This document shows, in pieces, positions 23,839 to 32,435 of a DNA stretch of 57,981 bases. Source of the DNA: CALDTK01 sp041744755 (GTDB lineage: Bacteria > Bacteroidota > Bacteroidia > Chitinophagales > Saprospiraceae); contig JBGTKC010000046.1 in the NCBI GenBank assembly GCA_041744755.1, positions 1 through 57,981 of the forward strand, in the 5' to 3' direction. Below the pieces are notes generated by a model. That model ran no database searches, was not told where the DNA came from, and was given only the letters and a program-made list of their open reading frames with translations. The stretch's first letter is position 1. Each line of letters begins with the position of its first letter. Both the position numbers and the translations under genes were made by a program.

Positions 23839-24681
23839 CTACCGGCTCAAGCGATCCTCGATCTCGTCCCAAAGCGCCAGCCTAGCCGCCAGCGCCTTGC
23901 GGGCGGTCTCCGTTACCTCTGCCCAGCGCTGATCATCTTCACCGCACAGCTGCGCTACCATCTTGAGCGCGATCGGCCCGTGTTCATCTCCATCCAGCTC
24001 AATGTGCCGCCGGAGATAGTACTCAAACTTCGGGTAGCGCTCCCCCTCCTGCCGCTCGGCCCGCGCTAACACGTTGAGAAAAACGTCCGGCAGTAAATCT
24101 TCGCGTCCAAACGTAAACGCAGAAGCAATCCGGTGAGCTTGTCCCGAGCCGATCGCGCCGAATGTAGCGCCTAAGAACTGCTGGACTCCGGCACCCACGC
24201 CGAGGCGCTCCGCCACAACGGCGACGGAGGCTAGGTCTGTAGTCTGCCCCACTAAACTTAGCACCGGCTGCGTGTCCGCGCCGAGGTCGCCCATCGCAGC
24301 CAGGTACAGCACGAAGTGACTGGCGGGTTTGCCGTCTTCGGCGAGGTCGGTCTCCTCGTCGAGGACCAACTCGTTGACGAAGCGCGCCACCTTCGGATCG
24401 GCCGACGGTCTCCAGGGCACAGTGACACAGGTCAGGTGCTGTTGGAGCGCTTTCAGCAGGCTCATGAAATCCCAGACGGCATACACGTGACTCTCGCTGA
24501 AGATGCGGATGTCGTCAACGCCGCGCAGCAAATCGTAGACGCGGTGGCTGGCTAGGCGGTCGCGGAGGGGCTTTATTGAGGCAGCCACCTCATCGAGGCG
24601 CCGCTGAGCCGCAGGCGGTAGCTGATGGCTGTCGGTGTGGGCTTCGGCGGGTCGAGCGAGTGGCGGGGCGGTCGTATCCAT
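23839..24681 (-). CDS. DUF3050 family protein (haem-oxygenase-like fold)
   Basis: The 280-residue protein matches the DUF3050 family. Recognisable blocks are LRGVDDIRIFSESHVYAVWD, FMSLLKALQQHLTC, and the late FEYYLRRHIELDGDEHGP, which contain the conserved His and Glu/Asp residues of a helical haem-oxygenase-like or di-iron fold. Substrate is unknown. It is separated by 38 nt from the end of prmC on the same strand. Confidence 0.75.
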   Translation of the reverse strand: MDTTAPPLARPAEAHTDSHQLPPAAQRRLDEVAASIKPLRDRLASHRVYDLLRGVDDIRIFSESHVYAVWDFMSLLKALQQHLTCVTVPWRPSADPKVARFVNELVLDEETDLAEDGKPASHFVLYLAAMGDLGADTQPVLSLVGQTTDLASVAVVAERLGVGAGVQQFLGATFGAIGSGQAHRIASAFTFGREDLLPDVFLNVLARAERQEGERYPKFEYYLRRHIELDGDEHGPIALKMVAQLCGEDDQRWAEVTETARKALAARLALWDEIEDRLSR

Positions 24682-24719
24682 AGCCTACCTAACTGATCGA
24701 TCGCCTAGTGGTTGGGACG

Positions 24720-25568
24720 TTATCCATCCCTTTGGCCACGTACGTGTCGGGGGCAACCCTGCATGTCCGTCAACATTTTGACCGCGCCATATCCCTTCCT
24801 TACCATAAGCTGTTCCACGTCGGAAGCAAACCTGTCGTTGCACTCGAAGTACACCCACCCGCCAAGCGCGAGGCAATCCTCCGCGATCTCCAGTATTCGA
24901 CTGTAGAAGTTTAGTGGCGCCGCGTCCGACACGCGTAGCGCCAAGTGTGGTTCGTAATCTGCCACGCTCGCCGCTACCCTGCCCCAGTCCGACTCGGGGA
25001 TGTACGGTGGGTTGCTCACGATGAGGTCGACGGGGTTCGATGCCGTCGCGATCTGGTAAGTGAATAGGTTTGCCTGCAACACCTCCACTTGCGACGCGAG
25101 ATTGTGCTTGCGAGTATTCCGTTCCGCGATACTTACCGCGTGAGGCGAGACATCTACCGCGACGCCAGTCCAGGTCGGATGCCTCCGCGCCAGCGCAATC
25201 GCTATACAACCCGACCCTGTACACAAATCGGCGAAACGCAGACTGGGTCGCAGCCCGTGGCTTTCTTCGATCCACCGCACGAGTTCCTCGGTCTCCGGCC
25301 TCGGGATCAGCACCCCTTCGCCTATCTCGAGCTCGTATCCGTAAAAGTGCGTGAAGCCAGTGACGTAGGCGAGAGGTCTGCCGGTGATTAGTTCCTCAAG
25401 TTGCTGGCGGGCTAAAGCCTCGCTTAAGAACGGTACCGCTTCATCCGCCCTCCTTGATGCCCTACCGAAAATATCGTCGAACCAGTCAAGCACCAGTCTC
25501 GCTGGCCGCTCAACTCCTGCAGCAGCAAGTGCAGTCTCAGACGCTGCCCTTAGCTCACGCCAGGTCAT
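24720..25568 (-). CDS. prmC: Peptide chain release factor N5-glutamine methyltransferase
   Basis: PrmC methylates the GGQ glutamine of release factors RF1 and RF2 using SAM. The 282-residue protein has an N-terminal helical domain, the SAM motif ADLCTGSGCIAIALA, and the glutamine-binding motif VSNPPYIPESDW. Its ATG overlaps the stop of the upstream nspC by 4 nt (ATGA), so the two are translationally coupled even though their pathways are unrelated. Confidence 0.94.
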   Translation of the reverse strand: MTWRELRAASETALAAAGVERPARLVLDWFDDIFGRASRRADEAVPFLSEALARQQLEELITGRPLAYVTGFTHFYGYELEIGEGVLIPRPETEELVRWIEESHGLRPSLRFADLCTGSGCIAIALARRHPTWTGVAVDVSPHAVSIAERNTRKHNLASQVEVLQANLFTYQIATASNPVDLIVSNPPYIPESDWGRVAASVADYEPHLALRVSDAAPLNFYSRILEIAEDCLALGGWVYFECNDRFASDVEQLMVRKGYGAVKMLTDMQGCPRHVRGQRDG

Positions 25569-26701
25569 CCCATTCTGGACTCGTAGTCCTCATACGTGAA
25601 TCGACGCACGAGCTCTAGTGCGCCACCGAGCCGCTCAATCACGAGATCTGGATGCGGGACACCATTGAACATCGTCGACTTCACCATCGTGTAGTGGAGC
25701 ATGTCCTCGAAGACGATGGTCTGCCCGACTTCTGCTTCTCCCTCGAACCAATACGTCTCCAGGTAGTCGCCCGCCAAGCAGCTCACGCCCCCGAGTCTGT
25801 ACGGTACACCTTTCGGCAAAACCTCTTGTGAAGCGCCCCGCACCACCGGCCGATAGGGCATCTCCAAGGTGTCCGGCATGTGGCACGTGAAGCTCACGTC
25901 GAGCATCAGCGTCTTGATGCCATGGTTCTCGACGATGTCGAGTACGTGGGCCACGAGGACCCCCGCCTGCCAGGCGTGCGCACTGCCGGGCTCCATGTAG
26001 ATCAAAAGATGCGGGTGGCGCTCGCGCAAACCTTTCAGCGCAGCCTTCAGTCGGTCGAGATCATACCCTTCGCGGGTCATGAGGTGGCCGCCGCCGAGGT
26101 TGAGCCACTTCAGTTTCGGAAGCCAGTGGCCGACGCCCTTCTCGATCTCGGAAATCAGCGTTTCGGTGTTCTCGGCACTGCTCTCGCAGAGGACGTGGAC
26201 GTGCAGGCCTTCGAGTCCGGCGGGAGGTTCGTCGGGGAGGTTTGGCAGCGTCTCGCCTAATCGTCCGGTGGCGGAGGCCGGGTTGTATAGATCCGTCGTG
26301 ACCGGGCTGTACTCTGGATTGTAGCGCAGGCCAACACTGGCGCTACTCTCCTCCCAGAGTCCGCGGTGGCGTTCTAGTTCGGAGAGGGTGTTGTAGGTGA
26401 CGGTGTGCGCGATGTCGAGGACCGGCTTCATCTCTGCTGGCACGTAGGCGGGTCCGTAGACGTGGACGTCACCCTTGAAGTGTTGGCTCACCAGCAAGCC
26501 CTCGTTAAGCGATGATGCTGTGGCGCCCGGCAGATACTCCGAGAAAATGTCGAACGCTGGCCAGAACGCGAAAGCCTTAAGCGCCAGGATAATGTGAACT
26601 CCGCTCACCTCGGCCACGCCGGAGATAAGTTGTAGGTTTTGCCGCAAGGCCGCCTCTTGAAGGACAAAAGCCGGACGATCTAGCTGGGAGTACTCGCTCA
26701 C
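25565..26701 (-). CDS. nspC: Carboxynorspermidine/carboxyspermidine decarboxylase
   Basis: This PLP enzyme (alanine-racemase fold) decarboxylates carboxynorspermidine or carboxyspermidine to the polyamine. The 378-residue protein keeps the PLP lysine in ILALKAFAFW, the HVHVLCESS and NLGGGHLMTREGYD motifs, and the substrate cysteine region VSFTCHMPD. The start is a GTG at 26701 that overlaps the stop of the upstream dehydrogenase by 3 nt (GTGA). A GTG 39 nt further upstream would give a basic, non-conserved extension. Two mini-hairpins lie in it, encoding LRQN and VLPKG. Confidence 0.92.
   Translation of the reverse strand: MSEYSQLDRPAFVLQEAALRQNLQLISGVAEVSGVHIILALKAFAFWPAFDIFSEYLPGATASSLNEGLLVSQHFKGDVHVYGPAYVPAEMKPVLDIAHTVTYNTLSELERHRGLWEESSASVGLRYNPEYSPVTTDLYNPASATGRLGETLPNLPDEPPAGLEGLHVHVLCESSAENTETLISEIEKGVGHWLPKLKWLNLGGGHLMTREGYDLDRLKAALKGLRERHPHLLIYMEPGSAHAWQAGVLVAHVLDIVENHGIKTLMLDVSFTCHMPDTLEMPYRPVVRGASQEVLPKGVPYRLGGVSCLAGDYLETYWFEGEAEVGQTIVFEDMLHYTMVKSTMFNGVPHPDLVIERLGGALELVRRFTYEDYESRMG
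25808..25822 (-). repeat. GNAA mini-hairpin element, GTTTTGCCGAAAGGT
   Basis: Stem GCC/GGT with an outer G.T wobble, loop GAAA. It lies in nspC, sense, and encodes VLPKG. Confidence 0.85.
26636..26650 (+). repeat. GNAA mini-hairpin element, GTTTTGCCGCAAGGC
   Basis: Compensated stem GCC/GGC with loop GCAA. It lies in nspC, antisense, and encodes LRQN. Confidence 0.87.
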
Positions 26702-27909
26702 GCTGCGAACTCTATATCTGCCCCGACTTCCTCGTGCCACGGCAGACCGTGCGCGCCGAGGACAGCTAAAAAAGGATCAGGATTAAACTCCTCGACATTG
26801 AAGACGCCAGCGCCGGACCAGTGCCCCTGCAACATCATCATCGCGCCCGTCATCGCCGGCACGCCGGTCGTATAGCTCACGCCCTGCGCCCCGGTCTCCG
26901 CGAAGGCCGCCGCGTGGCTACAGTTGTTCCAGATGTAATACGTCTGCTCCTCGCCGTCCTTGACGCCACGGATGCGACACCCGATGGACGTGAATCCGGA
27001 GTAGTTATCGCCCAGTGAGCCGGGGTCCGGCAGCACGGTCTTGAGGAATTCCAGCGGGACAATCTTCACGCCCTGGTGCATTACCGGCTCGATGCTCGCC
27101 ATGCCGATGTTCTGGATCACGCGCAGGTGCGTGAGGTACTCCTGCCCGAAGGTCATCCAGAAGCGCGCGCGCTTAAGGGTAGGGAAGTTCTTCGCCAGGC
27201 TCTCGAGCTCTTCGTGGTAGAGAAGGTAGCTATCCTTCGGGCCGATGTCTGGGTAGTTGATGACGCGCATCTGCGCGAAGGGCTCGGTCTCGACCCACTC
27301 GCCGTTCTCCCAGTATTTGCCTTTCTGCGTGATCTCGCGGATGTTGATCTCGGGGTTAAAGTTGGTCGCGAAGGCCTTGCCGTGATCGCCGGCGTTGGCA
27401 TCCACGATGTCGAGGTAGTGGATCTCGTCGAAGTGGTGCTTCGCGGCGTGCGCGGTGAAGACCTGTGTGACGCCTGGGTCGAAGCCGCAGCCGAGTACAG
27501 CTGTGAGCCCAGCTTCCTTAAAGCGGTCGTCGAGCTTCCACTGGTGCGAGTACTCAAATTTGGCCTCGTCCTTCGGCTCGTAGTTGGCCGTGTCGAGGTA
27601 GTGGACCCCGGCATTGAGGCAGGCCTCCATGATGGTGAGGTCCTGATAGGGCAGAGCGACGTGGATGACGAGCTCAGCGCCAAAGTCGCGGAGGAGCTGC
27701 GTAAGGGCTGGTACGTCCTCGGCGTCGATGGCGGCGGTGGTGATGTGGCGGTGGCCGGTGCGAGTTTTGGCGAAAGCCGCGATCTCGTCGCACTTGGACT
27801 GCGTCCGACTGGCCAGTAAGATCTCACTGAACACCTCAGGGTGCTGCGCACACTTTACCGCGGTGACGCGGCCGACGCCGCCCGCCCCGATGATGACAAC
27901 TTTGGACAT
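26698..27909 (-). CDS. Carboxynorspermidine/carboxyspermidine dehydrogenase (saccharopine dehydrogenase family)
   Basis: The 403-residue NAD(P)-dependent enzyme condenses aspartate semialdehyde with a diamine to make carboxynorspermidine or carboxyspermidine. It has the N-terminal Rossmann motif VVIIGAGGVGRVTAVKCA, the GVHYLDTANYE block and LGCGFDPGVTQVF, which match the polyamine branch rather than true lysine biosynthesis. It is the first gene of a coupled dehydrogenase-nspC-prmC operon and diverges from an agmatinase gene 54 nt away. Together these give a route from agmatine to a triamine. A mini-hairpin encodes AFAKT in the Rossmann domain. Confidence 0.9.
   Translation of the reverse strand: MSKVVIIGAGGVGRVTAVKCAQHPEVFSEILLASRTQSKCDEIAAFAKTRTGHRHITTAAIDAEDVPALTQLLRDFGAELVIHVALPYQDLTIMEACLNAGVHYLDTANYEPKDEAKFEYSHQWKLDDRFKEAGLTAVLGCGFDPGVTQVFTAHAAKHHFDEIHYLDIVDANAGDHGKAFATNFNPEINIREITQKGKYWENGEWVETEPFAQMRVINYPDIGPKDSYLLYHEELESLAKNFPTLKRARFWMTFGQEYLTHLRVIQNIGMASIEPVMHQGVKIVPLEFLKTVLPDPGSLGDNYSGFTSIGCRIRGVKDGEEQTYYIWNNCSHAAAFAETGAQGVSYTTGVPAMTGAMMMLQGHWSGAGVFNVEEFNPDPFLAVLGAHGLPWHEEVGADIEFAA
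27764..27778 (+). repeat. GNAA mini-hairpin element, GTTTTGGCGAAAGCC
   Basis: Canonical copy in the polyamine dehydrogenase gene, antisense, encoding AFAKT. Confidence 0.92.
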
Positions 27910-27963
27910 AATTACTTACAATTTGCGGCGCCAAACTACGGCTACCCGACTCGACCCACCGCT

Positions 27964-29007
27964 ATGACTGACACTATCGACCCCGCATACGACGCCTACG
28001 ACCCCAACGGCATTGGGGTCGACAATGGCAACTTCCTAGGTCTACCCTGGGTTCAGCAGCCGCGCGTGGTCTTCCTCGCCCTGCCCTTCGGCGTGACCGT
28101 GAGCTATGGGGCCGGGACCGCCGGCGGGCCAGCGAACATCCTGGAGGCCTCCCGCCAGCTCGACGTCAGCCTCCGGGGGCTCGAACGCCCCTGGGAGTTG
28201 GGCTTCGCGTGGCGCAACGTCCCCCTCGGAACCAGTGACGAGGGCCTCGCCGGGGCCCGGGCCGCCGTCGAGCGCTCCATCGAAAGCCTCGAACGGCGCC
28301 AGCCGGCACTAGCCAGCGATTTCGAAAGCGTAGACGCCGCAAGCCGGCGGATGCTCACCAACGTCGAGCGAGAAGTGACGCAGGTCATGGCCGCCGGTCA
28401 ACTCCCGGTCCTTCTCGGCGGCGAGCACGCCGTAAGCCTGGGAGCGTTTCGGGCTTGCGCCAAAACCGGCGACTTCGGCATCCTCCAGGTGGATGCCCAC
28501 ATGGACCTCCGCGAAGCCTACGAGGGATTCGCTTATAGCCACGCCTCCGTAATGCACAATGCCCTCGTCGAGCTGGCGGCCGTGACGAAGCTTACGCAAG
28601 TCGGGATACGCGACTACTGCCCCCAAGAACTCTCGCGCGTCAGCGAGGAAGCCGGACGAATCCACGTCTTTTACGATCGGGACATCCAGGAACAGCTCCT
28701 CGGAGGCACCAAGTTTCGGACGCTGGTAGACGAGATCGTCGCGACGCTCCCGGACCGCGTCTGGATCAGCTTCGACATCGATGGACTCGACCCCGCACTG
28801 TGTGCACATACCGGGACGCCTGTGCCCGGTGGTCTCAGCTTCCCGCAGGCGCAGTACCTCACGCAGGCCGTCGCGGCTTCCGGGCGGACCGTGGTCGGGA
28901 TCGACCTGGTGGAGGTCGCTGCATCCCCGCACGAGTTCGAAGGCTCCGTCGCGGCGCGCCTGGCCTATGACATGGCCTGCCGCGCGCTGTTACCCCACGG
29001 CCAATAG
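27964..29007 (+). CDS. speB: Agmatinase / ureohydrolase family enzyme
   Basis: This 347-residue binuclear manganese hydrolase splits urea from agmatine (or a related guanidine) to give putrescine. Metal ligands are in GGEHAVS, DAHMDLRE and SFDIDGLDP. The start is the ATG at 27964; in-frame sequence further upstream overlaps the divergent dehydrogenase gene. Agmatinase rather than arginase is inferred from the neighbouring polyamine genes. Its 3' end overlaps the converging flippase gene by 18 nt. A GCAA-loop mini-hairpin encodes ACAKT. Confidence 0.88.
   Translation: MTDTIDPAYDAYDPNGIGVDNGNFLGLPWVQQPRVVFLALPFGVTVSYGAGTAGGPANILEASRQLDVSLRGLERPWELGFAWRNVPLGTSDEGLAGARAAVERSIESLERRQPALASDFESVDAASRRMLTNVEREVTQVMAAGQLPVLLGGEHAVSLGAFRACAKTGDFGILQVDAHMDLREAYEGFAYSHASVMHNALVELAAVTKLTQVGIRDYCPQELSRVSEEAGRIHVFYDRDIQEQLLGGTKFRTLVDEIVATLPDRVWISFDIDGLDPALCAHTGTPVPGGLSFPQAQYLTQAVAASGRTVVGIDLVEVAASPHEFEGSVAARLAYDMACRALLPHGQ
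28452..28466 (-). repeat. GNAA mini-hairpin element, GTTTTGGCGCAAGCC
   Basis: Stem GGC/GCC, loop GCAA. It lies in speB, antisense, and encodes ACAKT. Confidence 0.9.
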
Positions 29008-30294
29008 GGCGCCGAAATCTGTGAATGCGAAATAAAGCAAGAGTAGTCCGCCGCTCATCAGCGCCAGCTCGCCAGGGAAAGCGTAGGTCCGCAGGGCGTG
29101 TCCCCGTTGGCGCAGCAAATAGACGTAGGCGATGCGCTCGAAAGCGTAGGCCACCACCGTCCCTACCGCCACGCCGAGGAGTCCCAAGACCGGAAGCAGT
29201 GCCAGACTCACGGCGACGTTCAGCAGGCTTTCGCCAAAACCTACGAGCAGGTACTGCCGCTGGAGGTCCTGGCTGATCATCAGCGGTTGGGTCGCGAGCA
29301 AGCGGCTCGGTAGGGCGAGGAGCATGGTGCTGAACACTACGTGGGCCGGGTAGAACGCCTGTCCGAACGCAGCCCGGAACGCCAACGGTGACGCGGCCAT
29401 GGCCACGGCCGCCATCCCCATCATGACCCAGTTCATCTTACGCGACCGGCGCCTCAGGGAATCGAGCATAGGCGCGGTGCCGCCACCGCCTTCCACGAGC
29501 GCGGTCGCGTTCAGGGCCGCCAATGCCCCGAGCATGAAGGGGATCTCCTGGCTGCCGTAACGCCACAGTGCGATAGCCTCCTCGGCGTCGGCGGCGTAGT
29601 GCCCGACCAGGTAATAGTCGATCGCCGTGACTATGAGTCCGAAAACGGCGTACAGGGTGAGTTGACCACTCTGCGTAAAAAACAGTAGACTTTCAGGTTT
29701 TGGCGGAAGCTGAGCATCGCGTGTCCTCCCGTAGCGCCACAGCAGGTAGCTGAGCCGCGGCAGTATACTCGTAGCCAGGGCCCAGATCACGACGATCATC
29801 GGCATCCCAAACCACAGCGGCAACGCGAACGCGGTGACCTGCCAACCGTAGGAGACCAGCCCAAAGCCAAGGAGCCGCCGCTGGGCCCCGTCCGCGATGG
29901 CCTCCTGCTCGATGAGTGCGCCGATGAAGCTCCCGAGCAGGTAGATACCGAACGGCACGGTGTACTCCAGACCGGCGAAGTCGAGTAGCCACCGGGACAC
30001 GGTGGGCCCCGCGGCGTCGAGCGTTCCGATGACGGCCAGGCCGCCGAGCAGCGTGAGCAGTGTCATGAGGACGAACCACCGGTCGGGAAATCTAGACTGC
30101 TGCCGGACGCGCAGGTAGGCGGTACCCGCCGCGCCGATGAGTGGCGCACTGAGGAGGTACCCGAGGTATCGCAGGGCTTCGAAGTTGCCAATTTCTTCCA
30201 GGGACACCGCCGAGCGGGCCAACAGAAGCAGCATGAGGAGCCAACTCCCTTGCCGGATGACGTGGAAGACCTGAACCCCCCGGGCGAATGTCAC
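28990..30294 (-). CDS. Polysaccharide/oligosaccharide flippase-like membrane protein
   Basis: The 434-residue protein has about 12 to 14 hydrophobic helices and resembles Wzx/MATE-type exporters that flip lipid-linked sugars. Support comes from the overall topology and a C-terminal pair LLPVLGLLGVAVGTVVAYAF; no sugar-specific motif is visible. It starts at a GTG that overlaps the stop of the saccharopine dehydrogenase gene by 3 nt (GTGA). Two mini-hairpins encode FGES and LPPKP in predicted loops. Confidence 0.7.
   Translation of the reverse strand: MTFARGVQVFHVIRQGSWLLMLLLLARSAVSLEEIGNFEALRYLGYLLSAPLIGAAGTAYLRVRQQSRFPDRWFVLMTLLTLLGGLAVIGTLDAAGPTVSRWLLDFAGLEYTVPFGIYLLGSFIGALIEQEAIADGAQRRLLGFGLVSYGWQVTAFALPLWFGMPMIVVIWALATSILPRLSYLLWRYGRTRDAQLPPKPESLLFFTQSGQLTLYAVFGLIVTAIDYYLVGHYAADAEEAIALWRYGSQEIPFMLGALAALNATALVEGGGGTAPMLDSLRRRSRKMNWVMMGMAAVAMAASPLAFRAAFGQAFYPAHVVFSTMLLALPSRLLATQPLMISQDLQRQYLLVGFGESLLNVAVSLALLPVLGLLGVAVGTVVAYAFERIAYVYLLRQRGHALRTYAFPGELALMSGGLLLLYFAFTDFGALLAVG
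29226..29240 (-). repeat. GNAA mini-hairpin element, GTTTTGGCGAAAGCC
   Basis: Canonical copy in the flippase-like gene, sense, encoding FGES between two helices. Confidence 0.92.
29697..29711 (+). repeat. GNAA mini-hairpin element, GTTTTGGCGGAAGCT
   Basis: Outer G.T wobble with loop GGAA. It lies in the flippase-like gene, antisense, and encodes LPPKP. Confidence 0.83.
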
Positions 30295-31637
30295 GCCGGC
30301 GCGGTGTAAGGGGCGTCGGTCTCCTTAAAATCGATCCCGAAGGCCCGAAGCTCCTCGAGCACGGGTTCGTACACCTCCGGCACCACCGGGATCGTCACCC
30401 CGCGGCTCGAGATCTTGTTCTGCGCCATCAGCTTGAGGAAGATCCCCATCGGTAGGCCAACCGTGACGGCCATAGCCGTGTGCCGCTCGGTGCCCTCGAG
30501 CAGGAGCGTCGAGGTGCGACGGCGGCGCTTGCCCTCGAGCGTGTAAATAAATTCGTGCTGCATCACCACGAGATCACGGTCCTCGGGCGCGAGAGCGAAG
30601 CGCTTCTCGACCAGGTGTTGGAGGATGAGCGCTGGGGTGGCTTGGCTAATCTTGATGCGGGTCTTTCGGAACAGGCCGAGCCAGTCCAGCTTACGCATGA
30701 TCGGACTATTGGGCGTCTGTCCGAGGAGTGCGGCGATGCGCTCCTTGACGCTCCCGCCGATGGGCTCCATCGGCGCGTAGGCGTCCATGAGCTCGTGGTA
30801 GCTCATCTGCCGCGAGGAGAGGATCGGGAAGTTGGCGTCGGTGAGCCCGATGCGCACGAGCGCGTCCCACGCCGCGCAAAACCCCGGGTACCGCAAGGTC
30901 CCGCGTAGCAGGGTCGGGATGTCGTCGAGGCCGTAGATGTCGCGGTAGAGCAGGGAGTCACGGTTCGGGTACATCTCGAGGGTCCCGAAGCCGGGGATGT
31001 CCACTGGGGTCGTCGAGCGGAAGAGGCGGTGGTACGGGATACACCGCAGTTTGCCGTCCTCTAGGAAGTGCGCCGTGCCCTGGCCCGCCAATACGACGTT
31101 GCGGGGGTTCCAGGTGATCTTGTAGCTCCAGGGGTTGTTGTCGCTCTGCGGTGAGATTAGTCCGCCGGTGTAGCTGTGGAAGGCCTCGATGGTCGCGCCC
31201 TTGTCGCGCAACTCGTTGATGGTCTTCATGGCCGACATGTGGTCGAGCCCGGGGTCGAGGCCCATCTCCCCCATGAATACGAGTTCCCTATCGCGGGCTT
31301 CGTCGCCGAGGCGGTAGAGCTCCTTGGACACGTAGCTGGCGGTGATGAGGTGTTTGCGCAGGCGGATGCAGTCGTGGGCGACCTCGAGGTGGAGGTGAGC
31401 CGGCAGTAGGCTCACTACGATGTCTGAGCGCCCGATGAGATCGCGGCGGTCGTTCACCTTCGCGACGTCGAGCCAGGCCGGCACCCCACGCTCGTGACCC
31501 CTGATCGCCTTTCGGGCCTGCTCGAGGTCACAGTCGGCGACAGTCACGCGCCAACCCATCGCCTTAGACTGGTCGAGGCAGTACTCTATGAGCGCGCCCG
31601 CGGAGCGACCGGCGCCGATGATCAGTATGTTAGTCAT
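30291..31637 (-). CDS. Saccharopine dehydrogenase, glutamate-forming type (LYS9-like)
   Basis: The 448-residue oxidoreductase has the N-terminal Rossmann motif ILIIGAGRSAGALIEYC, the family block LLPAHLHLEVAHDCIRLRKH, and FMGEMGLDPGLDHM leading into the substrate domain. In lysine catabolism such enzymes oxidise saccharopine to aminoadipate semialdehyde plus glutamate. The ATG at 31637 is chosen from the Rossmann start; the upstream in-frame extension is not conserved and overlaps the divergent cdd gene. It is the second saccharopine-dehydrogenase-family gene in the window but is not close to the first in sequence. Confidence 0.85.
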   Translation of the reverse strand: MTNILIIGAGRSAGALIEYCLDQSKAMGWRVTVADCDLEQARKAIRGHERGVPAWLDVAKVNDRRDLIGRSDIVVSLLPAHLHLEVAHDCIRLRKHLITASYVSKELYRLGDEARDRELVFMGEMGLDPGLDHMSAMKTINELRDKGATIEAFHSYTGGLISPQSDNNPWSYKITWNPRNVVLAGQGTAHFLEDGKLRCIPYHRLFRSTTPVDIPGFGTLEMYPNRDSLLYRDIYGLDDIPTLLRGTLRYPGFCAAWDALVRIGLTDANFPILSSRQMSYHELMDAYAPMEPIGGSVKERIAALLGQTPNSPIMRKLDWLGLFRKTRIKISQATPALILQHLVEKRFALAPEDRDLVVMQHEFIYTLEGKRRRRTSTLLLEGTERHTAMAVTVGLPMGIFLKLMAQNKISSRGVTIPVVPEVYEPVLEELRAFGIDFKETDAPYTAPA

Positions 31638-31683
31638 GTTTAGGGTGCCTAGGATGCGGCCAATGTAAGACCTTGGCGGCCTT

Positions 31684-32157
31684 ATGACTACCCACAGCAT
31701 CAGCATCGACGTAACCCACGCCGTCCTCGCGGAACTCGCGCCAGAACAGCTGGCACTCTGCGATGCCGCGCGTGAGGCCACGAAGCTGAGTTACTCGCCG
31801 TACAGCAACTTCCGCGTCGGGTGCGCCGCACGGCTCGATGGCGTCGAAGGCCTCGTGCTCGCCGCCAACCTCGAGAACGCCGCCTACCCGCAGTGCATCT
31901 GCGCCGAGGCCGCGCTCCTGGCCCGCGTACACGCGCAGTACCCCGGACACACCATTTCGGAGCTGGCGATCGCCGTCGACGGCCCCGCCGCCAGGGCGGA
32001 AGGCGCCGGCCCGTGCGGCTCGTGCCGTCAGCAGCTCTTCGAAGCCGAGATCCGGCAGGCCGGCGCGCCGATCAAGCTCTACCTGATCGGCGCCGACGAC
32101 AGCGTCCGTGTGCTGGAGAGTTGCGGGTCGTTACTGCCGCTCGGCTTCACGCTCTGA
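31684..32157 (+). CDS. cdd: Cytidine deaminase
   Basis: This 157-residue zinc enzyme deaminates cytidine and deoxycytidine to uridine forms in pyrimidine salvage. The zinc/catalytic motif is ICAEAALLA (Cys and the proton-shuttle Glu) with GPCGSCRQQL supplying two more cysteines, which marks the tetrameric form. The YSPYSNFRVGCAARL substrate motif is intact. It diverges from the saccharopine dehydrogenase gene with 46 nt between starts. Confidence 0.95.
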   Translation: MTTHSISIDVTHAVLAELAPEQLALCDAAREATKLSYSPYSNFRVGCAARLDGVEGLVLAANLENAAYPQCICAEAALLARVHAQYPGHTISELAIAVDGPAARAEGAGPCGSCRQQLFEAEIRQAGAPIKLYLIGADDSVRVLESCGSLLPLGFTL

Positions 32158-32165
32158 CACGAGAC

Positions 32166-32435
32166 TCACGCCCCTTGACCATGACGCGAGGCCTCGTCCT
32201 CGGCGGCGTGCCTCGCCAAGAGCAACCCCCGCAAAGCGACCGCCTCTCCGAAGACACTCAGGCCGGCCCCTACGAGCGTGAGCCCGAGCGTGCCTTGCGA
32301 CACCCAGCGCGCTAGCCCCTCAGAGCGAGCCCTGCGGTTGCCCGCGTCCATGGCGACGGTAAGTCCTGCTCCGACGAGAGCGAGACCGCCGCCCGCGAGC
32401 CACAGCCGCCGCTTTTCGAGCTGCTGCTTATTCAT
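32166..32435 (-). CDS. Small two-helix membrane protein, unknown
   Basis: The 89-residue product has two hydrophobic helices (LWLAGGGLALVGAGLTVAM and GTLGLTLVGAGLSVFGEAVA) separated by a short polar loop, with charged ends. The two helices share a LVGAGL core, suggesting an internal duplication. It starts 8 nt inside the end of kdsB, so is probably translated with it. No family recognised. Confidence 0.55.
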   Translation of the reverse strand: MNKQQLEKRRLWLAGGGLALVGAGLTVAMDAGNRRARSEGLARWVSQGTLGLTLVGAGLSVFGEAVALRGLLLARHAAEDEASRHGQGA

